This document shows positions 34,707 to 43,411 of a DNA stretch of 64,000 nt, piece by piece. The notes beneath the pieces are model-generated. The model saw only the letters and a list, made by a program, of their open reading frames with translations, was not told the DNA's origin and made no database searches. Position 1 is the stretch's first letter. Each line of letters starts with the position of its first letter. Source of the DNA: Gammaproteobacteria bacterium (GTDB lineage Bacteria; Pseudomonadota; Gammaproteobacteria; Steroidobacterales; Steroidobacteraceae); NCBI GenBank assembly GCA_947455595.1, contig CANGOP010000005.1:1-64000 (forward strand), written 5' to 3'. Position numbers and translations under genes: made by a program.

Positions 34707-36482
34707 TTAATGCGCCCGATAAACGGTCTTGCCTCCGAGCACTGTCTCACGCACCTGCACATGTGCAATCTCATGCGGGTCGATCGACAGGGGATCGCGG
34801 TCCAGCAGCGCGAGGTCAGCGATCTTGCCGACTTCCAGTGAACCGACCGCATCGTCGCAATGCAGTTGGCGTGCGGCCATGATCGTAATCGCGCGCAGCG
34901 CCTGCACGGCCGTGAGGCCCGGATCGTCACCGAGTCGTCCGGCATACGCGGGGCCCGCCGAAGGATCGTTTTCGCGCGTCACCCCGACTTTGAGCGCAAA
35001 CCATTCGTTCAACGCATCGACTGGCCAGTCACTGCCATAGGCAATCGGCGCACCGGCGCGGGCCAGAAAGCCCGCCGGCTCCAGGATCGAAAATCGCGCC
35101 GGACCAAAATAGTCCCGCGACTGGTCGATCGTATCGGGTGCGGGCTTGCCCCATTGCAAGGAGAGCACCGGATACACGCCGAGTGCTTTGAAGCGCGGAT
35201 AGTCATCCGGATGGACAATCTCGTCATGTGCAAAGGCAACGCGTACATCGCGCGCTCCGATGGTTTGACGCATCAGCGCGACGGCATCCAAGGCCGTGCG
35301 CACCGCGCGGTCGCCATCGACGTGTAAATGCGGATCAATGCCGGCTTTACCGAGGCGAGTGAGCAGGTCGCCCAGCGGCACGGTGGCGAAATAGGGCTCA
35401 GGTCCGCGGCTGGGACCCGCTACCCAGCGCGGTGCTTCCGCGGTGCCGGCATTGACGAGATACGGATCCAGCATCGCGCCGGTGAACGCCGGACCTGAGA
35501 TAACGCCATCGATATAAAACTTGGCGTTGCGCAGTGTGAGGCCGGCGGGAATGCCGATCGGACCGCCGTCGAAGCGCTTGCGCAGCGCCATCACGCGTTG
35601 TACGGCCGCTTGGGGGTTTTCCATATCGGCAATGTCGATCTGCGGTGCGAAGTGCATGCGGAGGGTGAGTCCACCGCGTTTCTGTACCGCTGCAAAGGCG
35701 CGCATGGCGTATTCAGGTGTGTCGGCATCCAGCACCGTCGTCAGACCCTGGGCGGCCATTTCAGCCAACGCGGCCCGCGCGGCGGCTTCGTATTCAGCCG
35801 GTGTTTTGGCAGGGATGAGTTTCTCGAAGACCGCATGGGCGCTGTCCTCTAGGAGACCGTTGGGTTCACCCGTCGCGTCACGATTGATCCGCCCACCCGG
35901 GGGATCCACGGACTCGCGCGTGATGTGGGCAGCTGCCATGGCCCGAGAATTTGCGAGCACCGTGTGACCGAAGGCATCGCGGATCACGATGGGGCGACGG
36001 GTCTTCAGTGCTTCGAGCATGGCTTTGTGCGCAATCGTGCCACTGGGCAACATCGCTTGCTGGAACCAGTTGGTGGCTTCCAACCAACCATCGGGCTCGT
36101 GCTGACGGTCGGCATCCAAACATTGCTGCAGGCGATGCTGGAATTCCGCCACCGTCAACGGGTCGTATTTCAGATTACAGCCGATTGCGCGCACACCACC
36201 TTCCATCGGGTGCATATGCCCGTCGACGAGGCCCGGCATCAGAAAGCCTCCCGCCAGATCCTTGACCGTCGTCTTCCTGCCGACAAATTCGGCCACACCC
36301 GCATCATCACCGACGTACACGATGCGCCCAGCGCGAACGGCCAGTGCTTGCACGACGCGGTCGTTCGCGTCGGCGGTATAGATGTGGCCGTGGCGATAGA
36401 CGAGATCTGCGGGCGCAGCAGCGACTGCTGCGGTGGCAACGAGGGCCCACAACAAGGTCAACCGTCTCAGGATTCGTGACAT
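34707..36482 (-). CDS. Exported amidohydrolase, YtcJ/Amidohydrolase_3 type
   Basis: A 591-residue metal-dependent hydrolase with a signal peptide (about 1-23, ILRRLTLLWALVATAAVAAA). The family opening ADLVYRHGHIYTADANDRVVQALAVRAGRIVYVGDD is followed by the metal ligands His89 and His91 (LVDGHMHP). Later marks are FAHDEIVHPDDYPRFKALGV and AYGSDWPVDALNEWFALKVGVTR near the C-terminus. These exported amidohydrolases act on amides or cyclic amides of unknown identity. It is divergent from a second amidohydrolase of the same family (36557), with 74 bases between them, so both may be controlled together. Confidence 0.88.
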   Translation of the reverse strand: MSRILRRLTLLWALVATAAVAAAPADLVYRHGHIYTADANDRVVQALAVRAGRIVYVGDDAGVAEFVGRKTTVKDLAGGFLMPGLVDGHMHPMEGGVRAIGCNLKYDPLTVAEFQHRLQQCLDADRQHEPDGWLEATNWFQQAMLPSGTIAHKAMLEALKTRRPIVIRDAFGHTVLANSRAMAAAHITRESVDPPGGRINRDATGEPNGLLEDSAHAVFEKLIPAKTPAEYEAAARAALAEMAAQGLTTVLDADTPEYAMRAFAAVQKRGGLTLRMHFAPQIDIADMENPQAAVQRVMALRKRFDGGPIGIPAGLTLRNAKFYIDGVISGPAFTGAMLDPYLVNAGTAEAPRWVAGPSRGPEPYFATVPLGDLLTRLGKAGIDPHLHVDGDRAVRTALDAVALMRQTIGARDVRVAFAHDEIVHPDDYPRFKALGVYPVLSLQWGKPAPDTIDQSRDYFGPARFSILEPAGFLARAGAPIAYGSDWPVDALNEWFALKVGVTRENDPSAGPAYAGRLGDDPGLTAVQALRAITIMAARQLHCDDAVGSLEVGKIADLALLDRDPLSIDPHEIAHVQVRETVLGGKTVYRAH

Positions 36483-36556
36483 GGCAGATGACTCTCACTC
36501 TACGTCGATGACCGCCATGATAAGGTCAGCGCCAGAAAGGGGACAGGAGTATTCCA

Positions 36557-38455
36557 ATGCGGGCGATCGGACTGCTGGGACTGATCTGGATGGCCGGTGC
36601 CGGGGCCGAACGGCCTGCCGATGATGTCTATGTGCACGGGCGCGTGTACACCGCCGAACAGCGACAAGAAGCGACGGCGTTCGCCGTACGTGACGGTGTC
36701 ATTCAATACGTGGGCGATGAGGCCGGTGCCGATCACTGGCGCGGCCCCCGGACTCGCCAGCATGACTTACACAATCGACGGGTCATCCCCGGCCTTGTGG
36801 ACGCGCACATCCATCCGATCGATGTGGTGGATTTGGGGGAGTGCGACTTGGGTGCGCAAGCGCGCTCTCTCGAGGAGATCGTCGCGGTGGGGCGCGCCTG
36901 TCTCGCCCACCGTCCCCTCCCACCTGGCGCGTGGTTCTCCTTACGTCAATGGGCGGCCACCTCCGGCAATACGCCGAGCACCCGGTACCCCACGGTGCGA
37001 GCCGCCCTCGATGCGATTTCCAATACCCACCCGATCGAGATGCTGGGAGATGACGGGCACCATAACGCCTATAACAGCACCGCATTGGCCATGGCTCGTG
37101 ATGCATCGGGCAGCGCCGTGGGCATTACGCGTGCGACGCGGGCGGGGGTTTTCGCCTCTCACGCGCTGTTCATCGGCGTCGATGCCGCGGGTGAGCCCGA
37201 CGGCCGGGTCGATGAAGACACGCGCCGCTTGATTAGTGACCGGCATGCGCACTACGACAATGACGTCGACGAGGTCCTGAAAGTCGCCGAGCGTGTACCG
37301 CAGTCGCTGAACCGTGCCGGCATCACGGTGGCGCTTGAGGCTGCGTTCTCACCCTCGGCACTGCCTATCTACGAGGAGTTGGTGCGGCGCGGAAAATTGT
37401 CTGTGCATATGACGCTGGCGCAGCACCACGATCCGGCGCATGTTTTGAAGCCGGATGGCACACCGGACTATGACCTTATGGTCGCGCGTGCCGTTGAGAT
37501 ACGCGATCGCTTGGCCCACCACCCGCTGATTCGGGCGGATTTCGTCAAAATGTTTGCCGATGGCGAGGTGGAGGGTAATCCGTTCGCCGAGCCACCGCTG
37601 CACGGCAATGCGGCGATGTTGTCGATCTATCGATCGCCGCGTTTTGGCCGTGATGCGCAGGGCCATGCGGTCGTGACCGGCTATGCGGCGCCTGGCTGTG
37701 ATGTGCAAGCGGATGCCGCTGACGAACGGTGCCCAGGCTCGCGCGGTGTGCTGCAGTACCCGTACAGCGTCGAGTTGGAATGGGCGCGACGCATGCATAT
37801 GGCCGGATTCAATCTGCATATTCACGTCATCGGTGACCGCGGCACGCGCACCGCGATTGATGCGATCGAGGCAGCGCGAGCGGCGGACGGGAATGCGACC
37901 ACACACGATTCACTGGCGCACATTCAGTTCGCGCATCCGGATGATGTGCAACGGATGGGTCGGGATCACCTGTACTTGGCGTACACCTATTCTTGGGCAT
38001 CGCACGACCCCGCCTATGATCCGTCCGTCTTTCCGTTCTTGAGTGAGCACTCGCCCGACGCTTATTTCGAGGAGCAGATGTATCCGGTCCGGAGCAGTCG
38101 CGATGCCGGTGCGGTACTCGTGGCCGGTTCCGATGCGCCGGTGGCAAGCCGCGACCCGCGGCCGTTCGTCAACATGTCCATGGCGGTGACCCGCCATCTT
38201 TCGGGTCTGCCCGTCTTGTCGACTGCTCAGACCATCCCGATTCGCGATGCGCTCGATGCCTACACCATCAATGGGGCTCGCATGTTGGGGCGAGACGGAG
38301 AGGTTGGCTCGATCAGCGTCGGCAAGAGCGCCGACTTTGTGGTCGTGGATCGCGATTTTATCGCGCTCGGCGACAAGAGGCAGGGCGATGAGATTGCGAA
38401 GACGCAGGTGTTAGAGACCTGGTTTGCCGGCAAGCAAGTCTATCGTCGCCGCTAG
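36557..38455 (+). CDS. Exported amidohydrolase, YtcJ/Amidohydrolase_3 type (second copy)
   Basis: A 632-residue relative of the divergent neighbour. A short signal peptide (about 1-17, RAIGLLGLIWMAGAGA) precedes DDVYVHGRVYTAEQ. Metal ligands His84 and His86 are in LVDAHIHPIDV; the C-terminal block VLVAGSDAPVASRDPRPFVNMSMAVTR carries the catalytic Asp. The two copies differ in length and in the central region, so they probably have different substrates. A class I/II aminotransferase starts 90 bases downstream on the same strand. Confidence 0.88.
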   Translation: MRAIGLLGLIWMAGAGAERPADDVYVHGRVYTAEQRQEATAFAVRDGVIQYVGDEAGADHWRGPRTRQHDLHNRRVIPGLVDAHIHPIDVVDLGECDLGAQARSLEEIVAVGRACLAHRPLPPGAWFSLRQWAATSGNTPSTRYPTVRAALDAISNTHPIEMLGDDGHHNAYNSTALAMARDASGSAVGITRATRAGVFASHALFIGVDAAGEPDGRVDEDTRRLISDRHAHYDNDVDEVLKVAERVPQSLNRAGITVALEAAFSPSALPIYEELVRRGKLSVHMTLAQHHDPAHVLKPDGTPDYDLMVARAVEIRDRLAHHPLIRADFVKMFADGEVEGNPFAEPPLHGNAAMLSIYRSPRFGRDAQGHAVVTGYAAPGCDVQADAADERCPGSRGVLQYPYSVELEWARRMHMAGFNLHIHVIGDRGTRTAIDAIEAARAADGNATTHDSLAHIQFAHPDDVQRMGRDHLYLAYTYSWASHDPAYDPSVFPFLSEHSPDAYFEEQMYPVRSSRDAGAVLVAGSDAPVASRDPRPFVNMSMAVTRHLSGLPVLSTAQTIPIRDALDAYTINGARMLGRDGEVGSISVGKSADFVVVDRDFIALGDKRQGDEIAKTQVLETWFAGKQVYRRR

Positions 38456-38545
38456 GCTTGATCGAGGGCCGCGGTGCTACCATGCGTCGCGACCGGTGCA
38501 GCCGCAGCGAAGCAAGCGCCCAGAAGGGCGCGCAGGGGAAGTCAG

Positions 38546-39670
38546 ATGAACATTACGCCATTCGCCGTCGAACAGTGGATGAACGAGTTCGAGACGCAAT
38601 GCAGCCATAATCTGGCGGAGACGTGCGTGGCGTCGCTCACGGTGTCGGAGTTGCTCGAACTATCGGGTTCGTCAGCCGAGGTCTTGCAGCAGCTATTGCC
38701 CATGAAGCTCACCTACGGTGCGATCGAAGGTTCCGAGCGGCTGCGCAGTGCCATCGCGCGGTTGTACGTCCAGCGCCGGGCGACCGATATTCTCATCGCC
38801 CACGGTGCGATCGGTGCCAACGCCCTCGTGTACCAGGCCTTGGTCGGGCCGGGTGATCAGGTGATCACCGTGGTGCCCACGTATCAGCAGCACTACTCGA
38901 TACCCGAAAGCCTCGGTGCCGACGTGATCCGTCTGCCGTTGCAGTTTCGCGATGGCTATCTGCTGAATTTGGATGCCCTGCGTGCGCAGGTGACGCCGAA
39001 GACTCGCCTCATCGCGTTTACCAATCCCAACAATCCGACCGGTGCGCTCATGGACCGCTCGACGCTGGAAGCAATCGCCGCCATCGCCGATCAGGTCGGT
39101 GCGTACGTGCTGTGCGACGAGGTATATCGCGGCACGACGCAGGTCGGCGATGCGCTCACGCCCTCCATCGTCGATGTCTATCCGCGCGGCATCGCGATTG
39201 GCTCCATGTCCAAGGCATTTTCGCTTGCGGGGTTACGCCTCGGTTGGATGTGTGCGCCACCCGAAGTGCTGAAGCTTGCCGAAGTGCATCGTGACTACAG
39301 CACGATCAGTGTCGGCATGGTCGATGATTTTCTCGCCGCGATGGCGATTGAGAATGCGGACGCGATTCTAAGTCGCAGTCGTCACATCGTGCGCACCAAT
39401 CTCGCTGTGCTCGATCAGTGGGTGGCGTCAGAGCCGGCAATATCCTGGGTACGACCGGCTGCCGGGACGACCACACTGCTGCATTACGCGTTTGATCTGC
39501 CTTCGCGGGAGTTTTGTGTGCGCCTGTTAAACGAGACCGGCGTGATGTTCACGCCGGGCAGCGCCTTTGAACTCGAAGGCTGTGTGCGCATCGGCTATGC
39601 CAACAGCCCTGCCATCTTGGCGGAAGGGTTGGAACGGGTCCGTCCCTTTCTGCGCACATTCTCCGGTTGA
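38546..39670 (+). CDS. Class I/II PLP-dependent aminotransferase
   Basis: A 374-residue fold-type I aminotransferase. Visible PLP residues: NPNNPTG at 160-166, Asp191 and Tyr194 (CDEVYRG), the Schiff-base Lys223 (SMSKAFSLAGLRLGW), and a C-terminal Arg in CVRIGYAN for carboxylate binding. The N-terminal NLAETCVASLTVSELLELSG is seen in a subgroup of uncharacterised aminotransferases. The frame is open upstream to 38474, but ATG 38546 with AGGGGAAG before it is preferred. It follows the amidohydrolase on the same strand and is convergent with the agmatinase-family gene. The amino donor is unknown. Confidence 0.88.
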   Translation: MNITPFAVEQWMNEFETQCSHNLAETCVASLTVSELLELSGSSAEVLQQLLPMKLTYGAIEGSERLRSAIARLYVQRRATDILIAHGAIGANALVYQALVGPGDQVITVVPTYQQHYSIPESLGADVIRLPLQFRDGYLLNLDALRAQVTPKTRLIAFTNPNNPTGALMDRSTLEAIAAIADQVGAYVLCDEVYRGTTQVGDALTPSIVDVYPRGIAIGSMSKAFSLAGLRLGWMCAPPEVLKLAEVHRDYSTISVGMVDDFLAAMAIENADAILSRSRHIVRTNLAVLDQWVASEPAISWVRPAAGTTTLLHYAFDLPSREFCVRLLNETGVMFTPGSAFELEGCVRIGYANSPAILAEGLERVRPFLRTFSG

Positions 39671-39678
39671 TCTGAGAG

Positions 39679-40608
39679 TTAGCCGCGCACCCGTCCGGCG
39701 AGGTACGTCCAGACGAAGTGAGCGGCGGCATTGGAGGTCAATTGAGCATGGTCGTAGGGCGGAGAAACTTCGCTCAGGTCCATGCCGATCCAGCTCAGGT
39801 CCACCCATTCTTCGAGTAGGGTCAGGACTTGTGCCGACGTCAGGCCACCGGGTTCGGGTGTGCCGGTGCCGGGCGCATAGGCTGGGTCTAAGCAGTCGAT
39901 GTCCAGCGTCAGATAGACCGGCTGATCTTGGAGTCGTGTCTTCACTTCGTCGATGACGGCTGCCAATTGCTGGCGATTGATCAGGCCGCGGAGATCGCGG
40001 GCGGTATAGATCAGACCGCCACGATCCTTGACGTACTCGGCGGTGTCACGCTCGGCCGATGAGCGGATGCCGAGCTGTACGGTCAGCGCAGGATCAATCA
40101 GGCCTTCCGAGATTGCTTCATGCACCCATGTTCCGTGGCCGGACGGCTCGCCGAAGTGATCGGTCCAAGTGTCGCAGTGCGCATCGAAATGCACGATGGC
40201 GAGTGGTCGGCCGTGATGTGCGCGATACGCCCGCAACAGCGGCAGGGTGATTGAGTGGTCGCCGCCAAGCCATACCATGTGATGTTTTGCGAGCAACGCA
40301 TGCGCCTGCGGCATCAGCGCCTCCCGCATGCGCTCAAGCGCCGTGTTCGGCAACGTAAGATCGCCGGCATCGGCGATGTGCCCTAACGGCGTAACGGGCC
40401 ACAGCGTGTGGGTCCCATCGCACAGCATGTGGCTGGATCGACGGATCTCATACGGCCCGAAACGTGTCCCTGGCCGGTTCGTTACGCATCCATCCCATGG
40501 AATGCCGGCGATCACATACGGCGCATCCGGGAAGGCGTCCAATGAGGGGCACTTGAGGAAGCCGGCATGTGTGGTCGAAGTTTGGAATGCGAACGTGTAA
40601 TCGGCCAT
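39679..40608 (-). CDS. Agmatinase/arginase family ureohydrolase
   Basis: A 309-residue binuclear-manganese ureohydrolase. All metal-ligand motifs are present: GGDHS (His118), HFDAHCDT (Asp142, His144, Asp146) and LDIDCLDPAYAPGTGTPEPGG. The order and spacing are those of agmatinases (agmatine to putrescine and urea), although guanidinopropionase- or guanidinobutyrase-like substrates are equally possible. The N-terminus HAGFLKCPSLDAFPDAPYVIAGIPWDG is typical. It stands alone between a convergent aminotransferase and the leftward dipeptidase, 50 bases from the latter. Confidence 0.88.
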   Translation of the reverse strand: MADYTFAFQTSTTHAGFLKCPSLDAFPDAPYVIAGIPWDGCVTNRPGTRFGPYEIRRSSHMLCDGTHTLWPVTPLGHIADAGDLTLPNTALERMREALMPQAHALLAKHHMVWLGGDHSITLPLLRAYRAHHGRPLAIVHFDAHCDTWTDHFGEPSGHGTWVHEAISEGLIDPALTVQLGIRSSAERDTAEYVKDRGGLIYTARDLRGLINRQQLAAVIDEVKTRLQDQPVYLTLDIDCLDPAYAPGTGTPEPGGLTSAQVLTLLEEWVDLSWIGMDLSEVSPPYDHAQLTSNAAAHFVWTYLAGRVRG

Positions 40609-40658
40609 GGTCGGATCTCGTGAGGGAGCGGGAAGGCTAGCAGAAAGTGGTGGCGTCT

Positions 40659-41969
40659 TTAGTGTTCGAGGTCGCCGATGACTTGGAGTTTCGGCGCCGT
40701 CTGGCGCAGTTCAACGGCAACGGCTTCGGCGCGCGCCAATACGCGCAGAATGTTGTCTCCGGCGAGCTTGGCCAAGTCGTCATCCGACCAGCCACGGCGT
40801 GCCAGTTCTTCCAACAGCGCCGGGTAGCGGCTGACGTTGCCAAGGCCGACCGGAGCGTCTTCGATGCCATCGAAATCCGAGCCGATCCCGACGTGGTCGA
40901 CGCCTGCGATCGCGCGAATATGCTCCACGTGATCGGCAACTTGCGCGAGTGTCGCCTTGGGGGCGGGGTGCTTGCGGTACCACTCCGCCATGGCAGCGGC
41001 GGCACGTTCTGGCTGGCCGATATAAAGGCCGGCATAGGGTGGGCTGTTGTAACGGGTTTTCTCGGCCTCCTCGTCCGCATTCCAGTGGAAGAGTTCTTCG
41101 GAGACGTAGCCCGGCGCAAAGTTAACCATCACGACGCCGCCGTTGGCCGCCACGAGCTTTAGGATGTCATCCGGGACATTGCGTGGATGATCGTCCAACG
41201 CACGCGCCGAGGAGTGCGAGTACATGACCGGAGCCTTGGAAGCGGCCAGTGCCTGACGCATGACGTCCGGTGACACGTGACTCAAGTCCACGAGCATTCC
41301 CAAGCGGTTCATTTCGGCGATGACCTCAAGCCCGAAGGGAGTGAGTCCATGGTTCTTTGGCGTGTCCGTCGCAGCATCTGCCCATGGCAGCGTGGCGGTG
41401 TGCGTCAGCGTCATGTAGCGGGCACCGAGTGCGTAGTACTGGCGTAAGGTCGCCAGTGAGCCGTTGATCTGATGCCCGCCCTCGACGCCGATCAGCGATG
41501 CGACCTTGCCGGCGCGGTGGATCCGACGCACATCTGCAGCGGTGTAGGCCATCTCAAGGTCATGAGGATAGGCATCTACCAAGCGGCGAGCGATGTCGAT
41601 TTCTTCGAGCGTCAGCTGTACGGCCTGCGGCCCTGTGATGGATGCGGGAATCCACACCGACCAGAACTGCCCACCGACTTTGCCCGCGTGCAGGCGTGGC
41701 ATATCCGTCATCAGTGCAGCGCGGTCTTTCGGAACCGGTTGCTTCGACTGGTCGAGTTCAAGATGGGCAGCGACCGGGTCGCCACCATGGCGGATACGCA
41801 CCTCATACGGCAGATCGTTATGACCGTCTACGAGCGGGGTGTTGGCAAGGACGCGGGCGACGCGTGCTTCCGGTGAGAGATCGACGGGCTTCTTCGCCGC
41901 GGCAAGGCCAAGCGGCGAGAGACTGAGGAGGACGAGGCCCAGAGGCAGCAGGCAAGCGGATCGGGTCAC
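40659..41969 (-). CDS. Exported membrane dipeptidase, peptidase family M19
   Basis: A 436-residue zinc dipeptidase (renal dipeptidase family) that cleaves dipeptides, including those with a C-terminal D-residue. A signal peptide spans about 1-25 (VTRSACLLPLGLVLLSLSPLGLAAA). Metal ligands: His50 and Asp52 in LVDGHNDLPY, Glu in IGVEGGHQ, and the His pairs in MTLTHT and VDLSHVSPD. A substrate Asp/Arg region is in HVGIGSDFDGIED. The frame is open to 42029, but GTG 41969 has GGAG about 8 bases upstream and starts the signal peptide directly. Divergent from an MFS transporter. Confidence 0.9.
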   Translation of the reverse strand: MTRSACLLPLGLVLLSLSPLGLAAAKKPVDLSPEARVARVLANTPLVDGHNDLPYEVRIRHGGDPVAAHLELDQSKQPVPKDRAALMTDMPRLHAGKVGGQFWSVWIPASITGPQAVQLTLEEIDIARRLVDAYPHDLEMAYTAADVRRIHRAGKVASLIGVEGGHQINGSLATLRQYYALGARYMTLTHTATLPWADAATDTPKNHGLTPFGLEVIAEMNRLGMLVDLSHVSPDVMRQALAASKAPVMYSHSSARALDDHPRNVPDDILKLVAANGGVVMVNFAPGYVSEELFHWNADEEAEKTRYNSPPYAGLYIGQPERAAAAMAEWYRKHPAPKATLAQVADHVEHIRAIAGVDHVGIGSDFDGIEDAPVGLGNVSRYPALLEELARRGWSDDDLAKLAGDNILRVLARAEAVAVELRQTAPKLQVIGDLEH

Positions 41970-42070
41970 GGCAGGACTCCAGCACGGTCGGGACTCGCAG
42001 TGTGGCAGATCGGTGGGCCGGCGATCCATGCTCTGAGCGGCTATAGTCGACGGACGCGAGGGGAGGGGCC

Positions 42071-43369
42071 TTGAACGATTCGCAGCCGATCCAAAGTAGT
42101 GACCGGGTGGCGCCGGGCGGTTTTCATGTCCGCCTCGCCATTGCCGGCACCGGTGGCGTCTACGCCGATGGGTACGGGCTCGGTATCGTGGGTATCGCGC
42201 TGGCTAATGCTGGGGCGGATCTTGCGCTCGGACCGCTTGCGACGGGGCTCGCCGGTGGTGCGGCGCTCGCAGGGCTCTTTGTGGGTGCGCTGGCAACCGG
42301 ACCGTGCGCTGATCAATTCGGTCGTCGTCCGGTCTTTGCGGTCAACATGATCCTCCTGCTGGCGCTGTCACTCTTGCAGTGCGCGGTAGGTTCCGCGACG
42401 ACGCTCATACTCATGCGCTTTCTGATCGGTGCAACGCTCGGCAGCGATTACGTCGTCAGCAAGGCGATGCTGGCAGAGTGGATGCCGGTGCGCGTGCGGG
42501 GTCGTGTGTTAGCGGGTCTTGCGGTGGCCTGGGCGGCGGGTTATGCGAGCGCGTATTTCGTTGGGTTCGCGTTGCAGTCGATCGGCCCATCGGCGTGGCG
42601 ATGGATGCTTGCGAGCAGCGCGCTACCCTGTCTGATCGTCCTACCGTTACGACAAGGGATTCCCGAGACGCCGGTGTGGTTGATGAGTCGGGGTCGGTCG
42701 CGTGATGCGCACGCCGTGGTGACGCGCGCGTTGGGACCGGGCTACGTGCCGCCGGTGACAACGATGCAACCGCCGGCGCGCTGGTCGCAGTTGTTTGGGC
42801 CGGCCTTACGCCGCCGCAGCGCGGTCGCTTGCACCATCTTCGTCTGCCAGGTGATCCCTTATTTCGCCTTGGGGACGTTTGTGGCACGCGTGCTCGCCGC
42901 GCTACACGTGGGCAGTCCTACGGCAGCCGGTGTGACCTACAACGTTGCCTTGTTGGGCGGTGCGATGCTCGGGCTGTGGGTGGTCGAGAGGGTGCCCAGG
43001 CGAACATTTCTCATCGGCAGCTTCGCCGTCGCAGCGGCGGCGATGGCAGTACTCGTGCCCAACATTGAGTGGCCGCGCTGGACCATCGTGACCTGCTTTG
43101 CCGTATTCGCAGGGACGGTCTCGGGTGCGTCCAACATTCTCTACGTCTATCTGCCTGAACTCTTTCCGACCGAGCTGCGCGCGTCGGGCATCGGCCTTGC
43201 CGTCGCGGCCAGCCGGATCGGTTCCGCCCTGGCCACCTTCTTGCTGCCGGTAGTGGTGGCCGACTGGGGTGTGCGGGTCGCCCTAGGGGCGTGTGTGGGT
43301 GTTCTGTTATTGGGGGGCGTTGTCTGTGCGCGCTTCGCGCCGGAGACACGCCCCGACCCGGGGGCCTAA
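42071..43369 (+). CDS. MFS transporter, sugar-porter/metabolite type
   Basis: A 432-residue, 12-segment permease of the sugar porter/aromatic acid-like branch: GALATGPCADQFGRRPVFAVN (loop 2-3 signature), EWMPVRVRGRVLAGL, QGIPETPVWLMSRGR and YLPELFPTELRASGIGLAVAASRIG (loop 10-11). It starts with TTG at 42071, since no in-frame ATG precedes the first helix and a GAGGGGAGGGG site sits just before. It is divergent from the dipeptidase and 6 bases upstream of the open frame of the serine hydrolase, so it may feed the hydrolase/MttB pair downstream. Substrate unknown. Confidence 0.85.
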   Translation: MNDSQPIQSSDRVAPGGFHVRLAIAGTGGVYADGYGLGIVGIALANAGADLALGPLATGLAGGAALAGLFVGALATGPCADQFGRRPVFAVNMILLLALSLLQCAVGSATTLILMRFLIGATLGSDYVVSKAMLAEWMPVRVRGRVLAGLAVAWAAGYASAYFVGFALQSIGPSAWRWMLASSALPCLIVLPLRQGIPETPVWLMSRGRSRDAHAVVTRALGPGYVPPVTTMQPPARWSQLFGPALRRRSAVACTIFVCQVIPYFALGTFVARVLAALHVGSPTAAGVTYNVALLGGAMLGLWVVERVPRRTFLIGSFAVAAAAMAVLVPNIEWPRWTIVTCFAVFAGTVSGASNILYVYLPELFPTELRASGIGLAVAASRIGSALATFLLPVVVADWGVRVALGACVGVLLLGGVVCARFAPETRPDPGA

Positions 43370-43411
43370 ATCCAAGTGCAAAATGGTCTCATTCCGCTGT
43401 GGGTGTCGTGT

